NCBI GenBank assembly: GCA_039583875.1
Contig: CM077165.1
Coordinates: 71,598,757 to 71,662,756, forward strand
Length of the DNA: 64,000 nt
From: Platanthera guangdongensis
Taxonomy: Eukaryota > Streptophyta > Magnoliopsida > Asparagales > Orchidaceae
Reading direction: 5' to 3'
The translations under genes and the position numbers were made by a program. Of the stretch, positions 10,691-22,350 are shown in pieces (the stretch's first letter is position 1; each line of letters begins with the position of its first letter). Under the pieces are notes generated by a model. That model made no database searches. It was given only the letters and a program-made list of their open reading frames with translations, and was not told the DNA's origin.

Positions 10691-12581
10691 CTACCCCTTT
10701 CTCGGGGCAGTGGTATTCCTTCCCTGCAGGAATAACAATTCATAGGCAGATAGAGATATCACACATTGTGCTCTCACGTACAAACAATTCATCACAACCG
10801 TCAGCCACACGACCCGACGATCCGTGCACTCCGGGCACATTCTTGGTGTACCGGCGAACCAGGGTCCCACCACCGTTCCAGGTCCGAAACCCGATGGTAA
10901 AATTGAGCATTTAGTCTTTCCGGCGCGCAGGCCTAAGACTCTCATTATGCGCTCCAACTGACCGCACTTTCAGGTCATCAAGTCGGACGAACATAACGCA
11001 GGTACGGATCAGCCACCCTCGTTGCTCAAGTCGCCTTGCCATCACCGAATACTAATGTACTCGAAGCCAAATATAAGGATCAAGTCGGTTTCACCTTTCC
11101 TGTTCGACACGAGGCCTTTTCAAGAGATCATCAAGCTCACAATAGTCATACTGTCCACCAAGGACTGGCTTCACAAAAGCCACAATGTCCACCATGGGAC
11201 TGGCTTCACAATCAATAAGGGGAGTTCATGCTAGCGTCTCTCACGATCGCTTAGCGGGCTCCGCAGAACTCATTTTCTGCACCCAACTCTGCCCAAACCC
11301 TGCAGCATCCTGCAGTGCCAAAGAACTTGTCTTTCCATAGCACATAGCACAAGCATCACGAGGGTATTTTCCTGGACTAACACTCCAGTACTTCCTGCTA
11401 CTGCCCTTCACAAGTCCAACCCTTCGACCCCACAAACTACACTTTTAACCGTGGAGTCTTCTCCGGTGTGCAAATGCAACATCACCAATCCAGACCAACC
11501 TGTCAAGATGGGCTTCACACAGCATGCCTATTTCGTACTATGCATTTTCGGATCTATATACAAGATTATTGGGGATTCCAAGAATCAACCCAAGGAAATC
11601 CCTTCGCAATCCACCCTCTGGTAGGGGAAATCCATGCACATGCCAAGAAGAAAGGACTTCACATGTCCAAGAAGGAAGATCGTTACCCTTGACGACCTCT
11701 TTGGAGCCATGGAATTCTAGCCAGTTGGAAGGCACCGCAGTGGCTTCGCCTCCACAAATCTGGCCTCAAATCTCGCTTAGGAACTTGGCAGCTCCACCGG
11801 TGGCCGGCTCCCTTTCTATTCCTCCTCCTTCCTCTCCCTTCTCTCTAACTCTTTTAGAAAGAGAATGGCACAAGATATTTGAGAATCCTTTTCTCAATTC
11901 GTGGTTATGAACCAGAAGGGATAAGCCTTGGCCATCAGATCCCAGTGAAAGGAAATGAACGGCTACAAAATTCTCTGAAATGGTTATTTTGGGTATGACA
12001 CGCCCTGTGACACGCCCGTGTCACAGGCCGTGTACCTTAAGTGGCGCACGAACTGACTTATCCAGAACAGAACATAGCCATGTGACACGCATGTTTCATA
12101 GGCCATGTGCCTTCAGACACGCCCGTGTCTAGCTCTCGAGACACACTCGAGACCTACTCGAGAAAACCACTCGAGTAATTGGACAGGACGCGGCCTGGTA
12201 CATGCCTGTATCACAGGCCATGTGTCTTACTCGAGACACTTGGGACCCACTCGAGACCATCTCGCGAGAGCCACTCGAGTATATAGAGCAGGACACAGTA
12301 ATGTGACAGGCCCGTATCACAGTCCATGTTCTGTCTCTCTCGAGAATTCGTCGAGCGCATCTACTCGAGTGAAGTTCGTCGACTAGAGGAGGACACGCCC
12401 TCGGACACGCCCTCTAACATGCCCCTGTCGCAGGGCGTGTTCCCTCTCGAGAATTTTTCGAGTGCATTTTCGTCGAGCACTCGACAGGCTGCTCAACCGA
12501 GCAGGACATGGCATGTGACATGCCCGTGTCCCAGGCCGTGTTGCCAAGCCTAGACCCAAATTTGGGATTTGGGGTGTTACA
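10691..12581 (-). repeat. S: Gypsy (Tekay-related) LTR fragment, minus strand
   Basis: The minus-strand LTR start TGTAACACCCC is at 12581, inside a protease sequence. Its inner part (10960-10700, minus) aligns with the T LTR at 37640-37905: shared words include AAATGCTCA, GTGCCC-GAGTGCACG, TCGTG and GCAGGGAA. It stops at 10691 where the C2 LTR begins, so C2 inserted into S. No coding region is attached on either visible side; solo LTR or fragment cannot be told apart. Confidence 0.8.
11990..12540. repeat. Mixed palindrome array in S (GACACGCCCGTGTC and CTCGAG)
   Basis: Two palindromic words are interleaved: GTGACACGCCCGTGTCAC (about 12008-12025, 8-bp perfect arms around CC) with shorter relatives, and CTCGAG, present in about a dozen exact copies between 12130 and 12460 (for example 12137, 12166, 12230, 12330). 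The first word is the one found in T, the second the one found in C2. Confidence 0.85.
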
Positions 12582-13260
12582 AACATTCACCGAACTCCCA
12601 TTATCGACCAGGATCCACGACACCGTGAAATTTTTGATGGCAGTCCGGATCAGCGGCACTCCGACGATACTTTTTGAGAGAAGATGATCTTCTCTTCCGA
12701 GGGCGGGGATTGTTCTAGGCTACGCTCCGACGCTATATGGTATGAAGGCTCGCCCTTCATGCAGCCTTAATCCCTACTCCCACATGGATCACTCTGATCC
12801 CACATCAATCTCCTACATCTTCTCGGTCCATACATCGGTCCTCCTCCCCGGTCCCTGTCACCTCCACTATTCACACCGGTAGCTGTTGTTCCCCTGCTCC
12901 TCTAACTCTCTTCATCTCCAAGAATTCCGGGCAGGTAGCTGTGGCGTGACCCTCATCATGAAAGTCACAATATAGCAATGCTACCTCCTCCCCTAGTCTC
13001 CCCTCCTAATGATTCCTCCTCCTTCCAGCTCCCGCTCCTGCCCTTCCTCTCTCTACCTCTACCTCTCCCTCGACCGATGGCCATAGCTTGTTGCGGCGAG
13101 GGTAGGGGTGGTCTTGGACCATATCCCCACCCCTGCTGGTTGAACCTTCCTGGTCCTCCCTTCCCCCTTAGGTAAAACCTCTTCCTTAACCTTAGGCAAG
13201 GCCCCTTGCTACCGCCAACCCAACTCTTGATATACTGGCGCCCTAGGACACGGTCATGTG
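12582..13260 (-). pseudogene. gag-pro: O: Tat/Ogre-like Gypsy gag-protease remnant
   Basis: On the minus strand an Arg/Gly/Pro-rich region (13264-12965) leads to a zinc knuckle, YCDFHDEGHATATC (12972-12931), of the form typical of Tat-clade gag. Further along, a protease core WILVDNGSSVNV (about 12625-12585) is cut by the S LTR at 12581. Asn replaces the usual Thr of D-T-G. Stops between the two motifs show decay. The rest of the element is outside the window. Confidence 0.65.
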
Positions 13261-13279
13261 ACATACCCGTATCAACTGT

Positions 13280-14265
13280 CTCGACCCTTTCACGATCAGA
13301 TGAAAATTCTTCTTAGTAAAATTGTGTTGAGACTGCTAAAGTGTCTTGACACAAGTGTCGAGACAATTTGGACATCTCGACACTTATGTTTCTGAAGATG
13401 TGCAGAGTCAACATAGAAGTGTCAAGACAAGTTAGAACTGTCGCATCACCTACAGTACCATGATATCTCAATAGAAAGGGATTAAGGGATAATTTGAAGT
13501 ATGATGTCACATGCTGATGTCGTCAATCAGAAATCATCAATCCACAAAGGCTATAAATAGAAGGGTTGTCTACAGAGAAAATCAATTAATCAGAAAATCA
13601 CTTTATTCTCTCATTCTGATTTTTCTAAGATAGAGGAGGGTGACAATCCCAAGAAGAAGGAAAAAGACGAAAGTCTTCAAGAAGATCTTTAGATCCTTTC
13701 ATCAAGTGATCAGAAGATTCAAGTGGGTCTGTTCTATAATTTCTTCAAAGAAATCAAGCCGATCATCAAGAAGATTGCAGATCCAGAGAACAATCTCTTC
13801 AGCCAGATTATTCATTAAGATTTAATCAAGTGTAGCTGAATTGAAGAATCTGAATTCATTCAATAAGTTAGATTACAGATTAGTTTTTTGATTATATTTA
13901 CCTCTTCATTTTTGTAAGATCTCCGTGAGATCTGAGTGGGTAGGAAAGATAATCTCTAAGTTGTAAGCCTAATTTATAAAGGCTGAGGTAGGGTTCTTGA
14001 GGGACCTGAGGTAAGTGATTTGAGTGGGATCACTGAGGTGTAAGCCTGTGTTATAAAGGCTGGGGTAGGGTTCTTGAGGGACCTGAGGTAGGAGATTGGT
14101 TGAATATCTGAGGTAGGACCTGTTGGTCTGAGTGTAGGTTTCTTTACTGAAACTGAGTCTGTAAAATCTTTGGATCTGTGTTGAAGAGGAGAAGTTATAA
14201 CCTTATCTAGCACATTGCTAGTGAGGAAGAAGGGGGGAACGTGGATGTACCCTAGATATGGGATT
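13280..14265 (+). repeat. H: SIRE-like LTR, left part
   Basis: It contains AAGTGTCGAGACA/TCTCGACACTT words (13320-13440), a TATA-like box GGCTATAAATAGAAGG at 13549, and the SIRE-typical AACGTGGATGTACCC at 14239, after which the sequence is interrupted by G. The missing continuation GAACCACTATAAATTC reappears at 47789. The normal LTR start TGTTGGG is not seen, so the left edge is approximate and truncated. No internal coding region of H is visible. Confidence 0.75.
13963..14116 (+). repeat. 77-bp tandem duplication in H
   Basis: GTAAGCCT...TATAAAGGCTG-GGTAGGG and the following GGACCTGAGGTA recur with a 77-bp period (first unit from 13963, second from 14040). The second copy has diverged towards its end. 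Confidence 0.85.
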
Positions 14266-14860
14266 TATAACATCTCATTTCCAACTAGACCCCTAAGAGT
14301 GGTTTTGGCCATGAGTAGGTCATGACAAAACCCAAGGAAGCTAAAAATGGCCAAGTGATAGAAGGTCATGGTGAGAATCACCTTGGTCTACCTGTGTCAC
14401 AACCACATCACAAAACCTAGGGTTTGACCTTAGGGCTTCACCATGACTGCATGACCCCACCACAACATCACTAACCTATTAGAGGTCCACTAGAGCCTTA
14501 AGGTCCCATTAGAGTCAACCCAAAGTGGCCAATTTGACCTAGGACCACCATAGGCCTAAATTGGGCAAAGTGCCCTAACAAAGGGCAGTTGGCCTCTAAT
14601 GTGCCCAACCAACCTTGCCCAGGTCTTCCTAGTCCTAAAGTGGTGTCAGTGGGTCACCAAGGACCCATTGGGGTCAACCCAAGAGTCTATGTTGACCAAA
14701 GTCAACTCTAGCCCCTAAATTGGTCAAAGTACCATTCCTAAGGGTAGGTGACCTCCAAAGTGCCAAGACAACCCTACCCAATCCTTCCAAGATCTTAGGG
14801 GAGGTCAATGGGTCACCAAGGATCTATTGGGGTCAACCAAAGAGGCTAAGTTGACCCAAT
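14266..14860 (+). repeat. G 5' LTR, first segment (left of E)
   Basis: It matches the start of the G 3' LTR at 33712 (TGTAACATACC there, TATAACATCTC here, with the terminal TG lost to TA). It contains repeated blocks around GGGTCACCAAGGACCC and many TTGAC/GTCAA words. E is inserted after 14860; the homologous uninterrupted site in the 3' LTR is near 34311. Confidence 0.9.
14400..14860. promoter_or_regulatory. W-box-like TTGACC/GGTCAA cluster in G LTR
   Basis: About nine TTGAC/GTCAA cores lie between 14412 and 14860, many extended to TTGACC. About six more follow in 23982-24290, the contiguous LTR once E is removed. That is around 15 in 0.9 kb, where about two are expected by chance. TTGAC[C/T] is the WRKY-factor core. 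The 3' LTR copy (33860-34610) repeats the pattern. Regulation by WRKY factors is inference. Confidence 0.55.
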
Positions 14861-15185
14861 TGTTGGGTATTGTATCCACAATGTACCTGATTTGAAGAAG
14901 CCCCTGGACAAGCTAAGGTCAATAGACTATGTATTTGATAACCTTTTTCAAGTTGTACTTGCAGTTTCTCCACGCTAAGTGCACACCAATGTCAGGGTGC
15001 AGTAGGTCAATATACACGGATCTGCACGACGTAATCCCTCGTTGAGCAGATCAGTGTGTTGGCCTATGTGTACTCTCTCTATTGGAGTGCACTTACTTTC
15101 AAGTACAGGGCCGCTCATATGCAAGAGAAGACAAGGAGCATGGAGGATCAAGGAGCAGCTCCTAGGTGGAAGACGAAAAATCGTC

Positions 15186-15510
15186 CAAGGCAAATTCGAC
15201 GAGAATCACCAAGTGATTCTCGCCGAATCGGCGAGAATCACTTGGTGATTCTCGCCGAATCGACGAGAATTATCAATGATTCTCGCCGACTCCTTCTGGC
15301 CATCTCAATATGGTGCCAAGTAAGATTCGGCGAGAATCGCTTGTAATTCCCGCCGAACCAATGGTCATGCAGCCCATGAATACAAGTTGAATTCGTTGAG
15401 AATCGACAAGTAATTCGACGAGAATCACAATCGATTCTCGACGAATCGTCGAGAATCACTTGATGATTCTCACCGATTCGTCGAGAATCGTCTGCGATTC
15501 TCGCCGATTT
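15186..15510. repeat. CGAGAATC/GATTCTCG hairpin array in E LTR
   Basis: At least a dozen copies of GATTCTCG or its complement CGAGAATC, many extended by CCGA/TCGG, occur in alternating orientation. The clearest hairpin is at 15228-15258: two 14-nt perfectly complementary arms (TCGGCGAGAATCAC and its complement) around a 3-nt loop. The array lies in U3 upstream of the TATA box, like those of C1 and C2, and is repeated in the 3' LTR at 22676-23000. Confidence 0.95.
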
Positions 15511-15630
15511 TTCCTTGGCGTTTTCTCAGTTAATTTCCTGAACCGGATTTTGCCGCTGTTTAATATCTGGACCGGGACTTGGGGGCTACCTCTGTGGGTC
15601 CCACAAACGGTCTTATTGGGGGTAGCTACA

Positions 15631-15638
15631 GTATAAAT
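15631..15638 (+). promoter_or_regulatory. TATA box of E 5' LTR
   Basis: ACAGTATAAATACATGGG gives a good plant TATA box, about 120 bp downstream of the hairpin array and followed by a GC-rich leader. The same sequence recurs in the 3' LTR near 23121. Confidence 0.75.
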
Positions 15639-16495
15639 ACATGGGTATTTTGAACAGTACCCACACAGAAAAAAAATACGCGAGCTCACGGAAACCCTAA
15701 AATCGCGAAATCCTTCCGCCGCCTCCGTCGCCGCTCGCGCAAGTCCGTCGCCGCCACCGATAGATCTTCTTCCCGATCTCCGGCGACAGTAGCTTAGCAA
15801 GGCTTGAGTCTCACGAGTCTATCCAGAGATCCTTCGTCTCTCGATTTGTTGATCGGAAACACTTCCCATCCGAATCGATCGAGACGACCGATCCTCGTGT
15901 GACCGTTGGTAGACCGAGCTTGCTTCGCAACGAAGTTTGGATCTCCAAGTTCAGCAGCTGCACTTCATCGTAGCCGCCGATCCCGAAGCTAGCCGCCGCT
16001 CGTGTGCCGCCGCCGGTTCCGGGGAAATCCTCTCCAAGAGAGACCAAGGTCGTAGACTCTTCATCGACTTCAAGAACACGTCGTCGAACAAAGAGGAACA
16101 CCGGTGTCTCCAAGAGAAGTTTGTATCACGTGTACATTCTACATTTTCATTTCGTTGTAAAGGAACTTTGGTTCCGAGTTGTAAGGGTTGGGTGCAACCC
16201 GCTTTGTGGGAGTGTTGACTCTCACGTGTGGAAGGGCTCCTTCCGTTAGTGAAGGGATTGGATTTCAATCCCGTTGGTGAAGTGACCGAGTCGTCCCTTG
16301 TTGGGGAGATAGGTCGAAGGGGGAAAGTGGATGTACCCAAGTCGGGGAACCACTATAAATTTGCTGTGTTTTCTGTGTGCTGTGTTTGTTGTTTTTATTG
16401 TGCAGGTACATCTGTAATTTCGCAAAAGAACCACACGTCACCTATCCCCCCCCCCCCCATAGGTGCACATAGCCGGCACTAGGTGGACTTTCAAG

Positions 16496-16507
16496 TGGTA
16501 TCAGAGG
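16496..16507 (+). other. E primer-binding site (initiator Met tRNA)
   Basis: TGGTATCAGAGG lies two bases after the LTR end and is complementary to the 3' end of plant initiator Met tRNA. Confidence 0.92.
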
Positions 16508-16556
16508 GAGGTTACTCAACAAAAAGGCTAACACCTTGAGGTGAATCCTGCCACTA

Positions 16557-18863
16557 GTGTCAACAAGGAGACATACAGCTACTATGGACGGGCTCAAGTA
16601 CTCCGGCAAGATCCCAGTGTGCAACAGACTTAACTTTCCTATCTGGAAGGAAAGGATCAGGTTCTATATGGAAGCAGTGGACCCTCGACTGTTCATGATC
16701 GTGCTGGAGGGACCTTATGTACCCACTAAGGCCTCCACCATTGATCCCACCAAGAAAGTGCCAAAGACACTCTCTGAAATGGACAAGGATGAGATGGTCC
16801 TAGTGGGCCTTGACATGAAGGCAAGAAACATCCTGGTCAGCGCGGTTGACGACTCTATGATGCAAAACTTCAGCAACTGCAGGACAGCTCAGGAGATTTG
16901 GCAGTGCCTGATCATCCTAATGGATGGCACGAATGAAGTGAGGGATGATCGGAGATCCCTCCTGAACCAGAAGTATGAGGCCTTCCGGCAGGGGCCTAAG
17001 GAAGAGATCGGAGTCACATACGAGAACTTCCTGAAGATTGTTAACGCCCTCAAGGGCTATGGAAGAGTGTTCACCAATGGTGAACTCAATGACAAATTCC
17101 TTAGGTCCCTTACTAAGGAATGGGATACAAAGATCTGCGCCATCAGAGAATTTGGCAGACTAGCAGAAACTGATCCACAAATCCTGTTCGGGAAGCTGAT
17201 GTCCTATGAACTTCAGCTGAACACCAGGAAGGCGGAGGAAGAAGCAGAGAAGGCTGCTGCAAAAGAAAAGACTGTGGCCCTAAAAGCCAGTCACTCCAGA
17301 AAAGGGAAGGGTGCGGTGTCGTACCGTGCCAGAAATAAGGAAGAAGAGGAGGACTCCGATCCATGCTCCTCCAGCTCAGAACTGTCGGAAGAGGATTTCT
17401 CCCTCATCACTCGAGAGTTCAAGAAATTCCTCAAGATGAGGAATCAAAGGAAGAGAGACGGCTCCTCATCCAGACATCAGAAGAAAAACTACTCTTCTGA
17501 CAGGTATGCATCTAAACCTAACAAACATCGTTCTTCTGATATTATTTGCTTTGGATGCAATAAGCCAGGTCACGTCGTGGCCGACTGCCATCAAAACAAA
17601 AGAGATAAAGGGAAAGGAGAGGAGCTCAAATCCTCCAGAGATAAGAAGGAGCGGAGCTACATCGCAAGAAAACCAAAGACGCTAAGTGAGTCTGATTCCT
17701 CAGACTCCAGTGATGATGAGGAAGCCTACTTCGGGCTGGTGGGTCGCTCAGACTCAGAAGGAGAATGTCCCCCATTTACTGGGAAGGTAAAAGCTCACAC
17801 CCCTCTTTCCGACTCCGACTCTGATCCTGAGTCTCAGGATGATGAACCTGAGGATGGCCCTTCGGCCCGCGAAGCTGAACTCCTCGAGAAGTATGAGCTT
17901 CTGCTCAACACCTTCGACGAGTGCCGTAAGAGACTGAGGGCTGAGAAGAAGGAAGTAAAATTCCTTAAGGGTGAGTGTGTATCCCTAAGGGAAGAGGTCA
18001 CTAGTTTGATTTCTCTCCGGCAGGAACACCTTGACCTGACTTCAAAGCACTCAGAGTCTTTGCAGCTCCTTGATCTCAAGCAGGAGGAAGTCAACAAATT
18101 GGAAGAACTACTTGCGGCAGAAAGGAAGATCGTACAGAGCTTCTCTATGCCAAAAACAGTGCTTCCAGTCGTTGACACCTTCTCTGCTCAGGCCAAAGGA
18201 GCTGGCTTGGGGCATGTTGGGGCATCTGGTTCTTCATCTCGGAGAAACAAGAACCAGAGGAAGAATAAGGCCGCCAAGAAGGCCTCTGCTGATGAAAAGG
18301 GGAAGGCTCCTCTTAGTCCTGTTGCGTTCAGAAAGCCTGGCTTTCCTTGCAACCAACATGACTTTGAGTCAACATTTGGGCATCATTTCCGGCCCTCGGT
18401 TGCAAAGCCTAAGAGCCGGTATGACGGTTGGAACTTCCCCCGGAACTTTGGTGAGAGTGCCTTCAAGGCACCTTATGAGGAGATCCACATAGGAAATTAT
18501 GGTCCGTTCTCTAGCGGCCATAATGGAAAGCAGGCGCCAAAAGTCAAGCCTGTTATTCAAAAGGTGACAAAGTCATGTGACTGCCATCACCATGAGGCCT
18601 CCACCTCCAGATCCAAGGCCCCAGCTGTACCCGTTGTTCCCAGGGTAAGGCAGGAGCCTCGGAAGAGATACAACAGGTTCGACTGTTGGTGCTGTGGCAA
18701 AGTCGGTCACTTTGCCGTGGATTGTTGGTTTAATCCAAGGAACTACGAGACTCCCCATGTTAACAATGCGAGACCGACCACTCGTAGGGTTAACCGACCG
18801 AGGGGGAGTGTGCTAACCAGGAATCTAGGACCCAAGTTCGATTGGGTTCCTAAGGCAAATTAA
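16557..18863 (+). CDS. gag: E gag, SIRE-like, 768 aa
   Basis: The frame opens at 16557 (GTG); the likely true start is ATG at 16584 ([20 protein letters not shown]), just ahead of the conserved Copia gag core ([18 protein letters not shown]). UBN2-type capsid region to about residue 240; Lys/Ser/Glu-rich linker; zinc knuckle 1 ([14 protein letters not shown], about residue 330); acidic region; coiled coil about 430-530; zinc knuckle 2 ([15 protein letters not shown], about 709). Two knuckles separated by a coiled coil is the SIRE/Maximus arrangement. Gag forms the virus-like particle and packages element RNA. It ends with TAA at 18861 and overlaps the open pol frame by about 35 nt in the +1 frame. 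Confidence 0.92.
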   Translation: MSTRRHTATMDGLKYSGKIPVCNRLNFPIWKERIRFYMEAVDPRLFMIVLEGPYVPTKASTIDPTKKVPKTLSEMDKDEMVLVGLDMKARNILVSAVDDSMMQNFSNCRTAQEIWQCLIILMDGTNEVRDDRRSLLNQKYEAFRQGPKEEIGVTYENFLKIVNALKGYGRVFTNGELNDKFLRSLTKEWDTKICAIREFGRLAETDPQILFGKLMSYELQLNTRKAEEEAEKAAAKEKTVALKASHSRKGKGAVSYRARNKEEEEDSDPCSSSSELSEEDFSLITREFKKFLKMRNQRKRDGSSSRHQKKNYSSDRYASKPNKHRSSDIICFGCNKPGHVVADCHQNKRDKGKGEELKSSRDKKERSYIARKPKTLSESDSSDSSDDEEAYFGLVGRSDSEGECPPFTGKVKAHTPLSDSDSDPESQDDEPEDGPSAREAELLEKYELLLNTFDECRKRLRAEKKEVKFLKGECVSLREEVTSLISLRQEHLDLTSKHSESLQLLDLKQEEVNKLEELLAAERKIVQSFSMPKTVLPVVDTFSAQAKGAGLGHVGASGSSSRRNKNQRKNKAAKKASADEKGKAPLSPVAFRKPGFPCNQHDFESTFGHHFRPSVAKPKSRYDGWNFPRNFGESAFKAPYEEIHIGNYGPFSSGHNGKQAPKVKPVIQKVTKSCDCHHHEASTSRSKAPAVPVVPRVRQEPRKRYNRFDCWCCGKVGHFAVDCWFNPRNYETPHVNNARPTTRRVNRPRGSVLTRNLGPKFDWVPKAN

Positions 18864-21800
18864 TTTTGTTTTGCAGGAATGTCCAAAGGCCACCAAAACG
18901 CCAATCTGGTATTTGGACAGTGGATGCTCCCGGCATATGACCGGGACAAGAAGCCTGCTGCGTGATTACACTCCCGTCGAGAATGGACCCAAAGTCATCT
19001 TTGGAGGGTCAGATCGAGGAGTCACCAGAGGTTATGGTATGATTTCCAACGGTATAATCTCTATCACCGACGTGGCTTATGTTGAAGGGTTAAACCATAA
19101 CTTGATCAGTGTAAGTCAGTTATGTGATAAAGGTTATGACGTTAAGTTCTGCAAGGATAAATGTCTGATAATTTCACGTTCCTCCTCTGAGACGGTATTA
19201 TCAGGCATTAGGAGCAGAAATATCTTCTGCTTAGATTTTCTTAGTATAGATTCATCTACCCCCGTATGCCTTGTGGCAACAGGCAGTGCTTCTCTTTGTG
19301 AACAATGGCGCAAAAGATTGGCACATATTAATTATAAGACAATTAGTATGCTATTTTCTAAGAATTTAGTAAGAGATGCTCCCAGTATCAAGTGCATCAA
19401 GGATAGCCCCTGTCATGCTTCCCAGATGGGCAAACAGACACGGGCTACCTTTAAGAGCATTGCAGACAAAGACTCTTCCCGATGTCTTTATCTGCTACAT
19501 ATGGACTTGTTTGGCCCAATGCAAGTTCATAGTTTGGGAGGCAAGTCATATACGCTAGTGATAGTTGATGATCACTCACGGTTTACATGGGTGTTCTTTT
19601 TGAAACGAAAGTCAGATACTTTTGACATCTTCACTAATTTTGTCAAGCAAGTTCAGAACGAATTTAACTGCTCCGTGGTCAAAATCCGAAGTGACCATGG
19701 AACAGAATTCGAATCTGGTGCTATGACAGAATTTTGTGAAGAACAAGGTATCTTTCATGAGTTTTCCTCCCCGCGCACTCCTCAGCAAAATGGAGTTGCG
19801 GAGAGGAGAAATAGAACTCTCATTGAGGCCTGCACGACTATGTTGAAAGATGCTTCTCTCCCGGAATACTTCTGGGCAGAGGGTGTCAATACGGCATGTC
19901 ATGTACAAAACCGAGCGTTGATCAACAAACATCATCGTAAGACGCCCTACGAGCTACTGAAAGGCAGGAAACCAACCATGTCCTACTTGAGGATCTTTGG
20001 TTGCAGATGCTATGTACTAAATAATGGGAAGTATCCACGTACTAAATTCGGTGAAAAATGCTTCGAAGGGATATTCATGGGATATAGTTCCCATAGTCGG
20101 GCATATAGGGTCTTCAATAAGAAAACCTTAGTGGTAGAAGAATCAATAAATGTTGTATTTGATGAAGGAAGCTTGCTTAACAGCAATTCTTCCAGTTGTA
20201 TTCTTGAAGATGCAGGTACTAGACTTGACCAGCTAAATCTGGATGAGACCCCTAAAGATGACGCACCCAAGTACGTCAAAGTTTCCACCTCCACGTCATC
20301 TGAAAATGTTGAAGATCAAGATGGAACAAATCTTCTAGAAGAACGAGAAGCACAAGAAGTAGCTGAAGCTCCAGACGCCAGACTTCTAGAGCTCCGTCAC
20401 GTGAGGGATCATCCTAGAGAACAGATCATCGGAGATCCTCGTGTAGGCGTCAGAACTCGAAGAGGTACAACTAACGAAGTATTGCATCTCAGCTTCCTGT
20501 CTCAGGTTGAGCCAAAGAAGTTCGATGAGGCGAACAAGGATGCGGCATGGATTCTGGCCATGCAAGAGGAACTACATCAATTCGAACGTTGCAAGGTTTG
20601 GACGCTGGTTCCCAGACCATACAAGCAGAATGTCATTGGCACGAAGTGGATTTTCAGAAACAAGCTGGATGAACATGGTGTCATCATAAAGAACAAGGCC
20701 AGGCTGGTGGCTCAAGGTTACAGACAGGAGGAAGGGATTGACTTCGACCAAACCTTCGCACCAGTCGCAAGGCTCGAGGCAATCCGGTTGTTCCTGGCAT
20801 ATGCTTCACACAAAGGATTCACTGTCTACCAAATGGATGTGAAATCGGCATTCCTGAACGGAGACCTGAAAGAGGAAGTATACGTCGCTCAACCCCCAGG
20901 TTTTGTCGACCCTACTTATCCCAATCACGTTTATTTTCTTAATAAGGCCTTATATGGGTTGAAACAAGCTCCACGAGCTTGGTATGAGACTTTATCTAGC
21001 TTTCTTCTTGAGAACAAATTCTCCAGAGGTAAAATAGATAAAACATTGTTTCTCCGGGAAGTCAAAGGCAAGATTTTGCTGGTGCAAATCTATGTCGATG
21101 ACATAATATTCGGCTCAACGGACAACAATCTTTGCAAAAAGTTTTCCAAACTTATGCAAGGAAAGTTTGAAATGAGCAGTATGGGAGAGCTCAAGTATTT
21201 CTTAGGCCTTCAAGTGAAACAGTCTGAGGATGGAATTTTCATTTCTCAGACGAAGTTCACAAATGAACTCCTTAAGAAATTCGGTATGGAGAGTGCAACC
21301 TCTATGAGGACTCCAATGGGATCCACCATGTCTCTGGATAAGGATGAGAAAGGTAAACCTTTCGATGAAACCAAATACAGAAGCATCATTGGATCCCTGC
21401 TCTACCTTACTGCCAGTAGACCGGATATTATGTTCTCCACATGTGTATGTGCCCGATATCAGGTGAACACTAAGGAATCTCACTATGTCGCTGCAAAGCG
21501 AATTCTAAGATACCTTAAAGGTACTCCTAATCTTGGCTTGTGGTACCCGAGGAACAATGATGTCGAGCTAATAGGCTTTTCAGATGCTGACTTTGCAGGG
21601 AGCAGGGATGACAGGAAAAGCACCTCCGGGACGTGTCAATTCCTCGGCAGGAGGCTTATCTCATGGAACAGCAAGAAACAGAATTGCGTTGCAACCTCCA
21701 CAGCAGAGTCCGAGTATATCTCGGCAGGAAGCTGTTGCGCACAACTCCTTTGGATCAGAAATCAGTTAGCCGACTACAACCTTCAGTTCAAGGAAGTTCC

Positions 21801-22038
21801 AATGTACTGCGACTCCTCCAGTGCAATTGCCATTGCCAACAATCCGGTGTCGCACAGCAGAATGAAGCATATTGAAGTACGCTACCACTTCATTAGGGAG
21901 CACGTGGAGAACAAGGATATCTCTCTCTGTTATGTCCCCACGGACAAGCAGATTGCTGATGTATTTACAAAGCCCCTAGACGAGGCAAAGTTCAATCTTT
22001 TCAAGACAGAATTGGGGATGCTCAATTATGAAGAATGA
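18829..22038 (+). CDS. pol: E pol: protease, integrase, reverse transcriptase, RNase H
   Basis: The frame is open from 18829 (after TAG at 18826) to TGA at 22036-22038, at least 1055 residues counted from 18871. Order: protease [12 protein letters not shown] (about 18910); GAG-pre-integrase; integrase with D in HMDLFG (19498), D in RSDHGTEF (19690) and E in [11 protein letters not shown] (19789); RT with [12 protein letters not shown] (20827) and YVDDIIFGS (21092); RNase H with GFSDADFAG (21574), TAESEYIS and [11 protein letters not shown]. All catalytic motifs are present. No ATG precedes the protease, so expression must use +1 frameshifting from gag, splicing into the TTTTGTTTTGCAG acceptor-like site (18864-18876), or internal initiation; which one cannot be seen. 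Integrase-before-RT is the Copia order. Confidence 0.93.
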   Translation, partial: DPSSIGFLRQINFVLQECPKATKTPIWYLDSGCSRHMTGTRSLLRDYTPVENGPKVIFGGSDRGVTRGYGMISNGIISITDVAYVEGLNHNLISVSQLCDKGYDVKFCKDKCLIISRSSSETVLSGIRSRNIFCLDFLSIDSSTPVCLVATGSASLCEQWRKRLAHINYKTISMLFSKNLVRDAPSIKCIKDSPCHASQMGKQTRATFKSIADKDSSRCLYLLHMDLFGPMQVHSLGGKSYTLVIVDDHSRFTWVFFLKRKSDTFDIFTNFVKQVQNEFNCSVVKIRSDHGTEFESGAMTEFCEEQGIFHEFSSPRTPQQNGVAERRNRTLIEACTTMLKDASLPEYFWAEGVNTACHVQNRALINKHHRKTPYELLKGRKPTMSYLRIFGCRCYVLNNGKYPRTKFGEKCFEGIFMGYSSHSRAYRVFNKKTLVVEESINVVFDEGSLLNSNSSSCILEDAGTRLDQLNLDETPKDDAPKYVKVSTSTSSENVEDQDGTNLLEEREAQEVAEAPDARLLELRHVRDHPREQIIGDPRVGVRTRRGTTNEVLHLSFLSQVEPKKFDEANKDAAWILAMQEELHQFERCKVWTLVPRPYKQNVIGTKWIFRNKLDEHGVIIKNKARLVAQGYRQEEGIDFDQTFAPVARLEAIRLFLAYASHKGFTVYQMDVKSAFLNGDLKEEVYVAQPPGFVDPTYPNHVYFLNKALYGLKQAPRAWYETLSSFLLENKFSRGKIDKTLFLREVKGKILLVQIYVDDIIFGSTDNNLCKKFSKLMQGKFEMSSMGELKYFLGLQVKQSEDGIFISQTKFTNELLKKFGMESATSMRTPMGSTMSLDKDEKGKPFDETKYRSIIGSLLYLTASRPDIMFSTCVCARYQVNTKESHYVAAKRILRYLKGTPNLGLWYPRNNDVELIGFSDADFAGSRDDRKSTSGTCQFLGRRLISWNSKKQNCVATSTAESEYISAGSCCAQLLWIRNQLADYNLQFKEVPMYCDSSSAIAIANNPVSHSRMKHIEVRYHFIREHVENKDISLCYVPTDKQIADVFTKPLDEAKFNLFKTELGMLNYEE

Positions 22039-22350
22039 AGACTACAGAGGCTCCCACCTCGTGCATAATCTAAGGGGGAGCCGGGAACTCCAGCGTGAGT
22101 ACAGATGCAAGAACTGAGGGGGAGCTAAGGGCCAAAGGTTCCTGACCCCGATTTGCCGAAGCCGAAAAGGGGGAGATCACCCTCTCGGGGTCAAGGCTAA
22201 GGTGGCTCCAGCTTGCTCCCAAGCACTCGGTATTGGTAAGGGATGTCTCCACTTAATGATGTTACGTTTATGGTCTTCAGTTGCTTTCCTTTTCACTTGC
22301 TCTATTCACCTTAGCTTGTAGGGTTTAGGCTTCTTCAAATAGGGGGAGAT
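22039..22350 (+). other. E 3' untranslated region and polypurine tract
   Basis: Non-coding, with three G-rich runs: AAGGGGGAG near 22071, AAAAGGGGGAGATC near 22168, and CAAATAGGGGGAGAT at 22336-22350 directly before the LTR. The last is the plus-strand primer; the others could be secondary tracts. No env-like ORF is present, unlike C2. Confidence 0.85.

Larger units (their letters stand above)
14861..16493 (+). repeat. E 5' LTR (1633 bp)
   Basis: It runs from TGTTGGGTAT to GGACTTTCA and is nearly identical to 22351-23981. It contains the hairpin array (15186-15510), a TATA box (15631), a GC-rich transcribed leader and a long C-run (16446-16458) near the end. Confidence 0.97.

Noticed and set aside
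15456..16340. Open frames of 100-129 codons in the E LTRs
   Set aside because: Non-coding leader of the LTR; identical in both LTRs only because the element is young, and without known domains.
18784..18876. Intron with donor GTAGGG at 18784 in E gag
   Set aside because: It would be 93 nt, a multiple of three, and would not bring gag into the pol frame; the donor for the acceptor-like site stays unknown.
22039..22350. Env-like ORF in E
   Set aside because: Only 312 bp between pol and LTR, no open frame of note, and it is occupied by polypurine runs.
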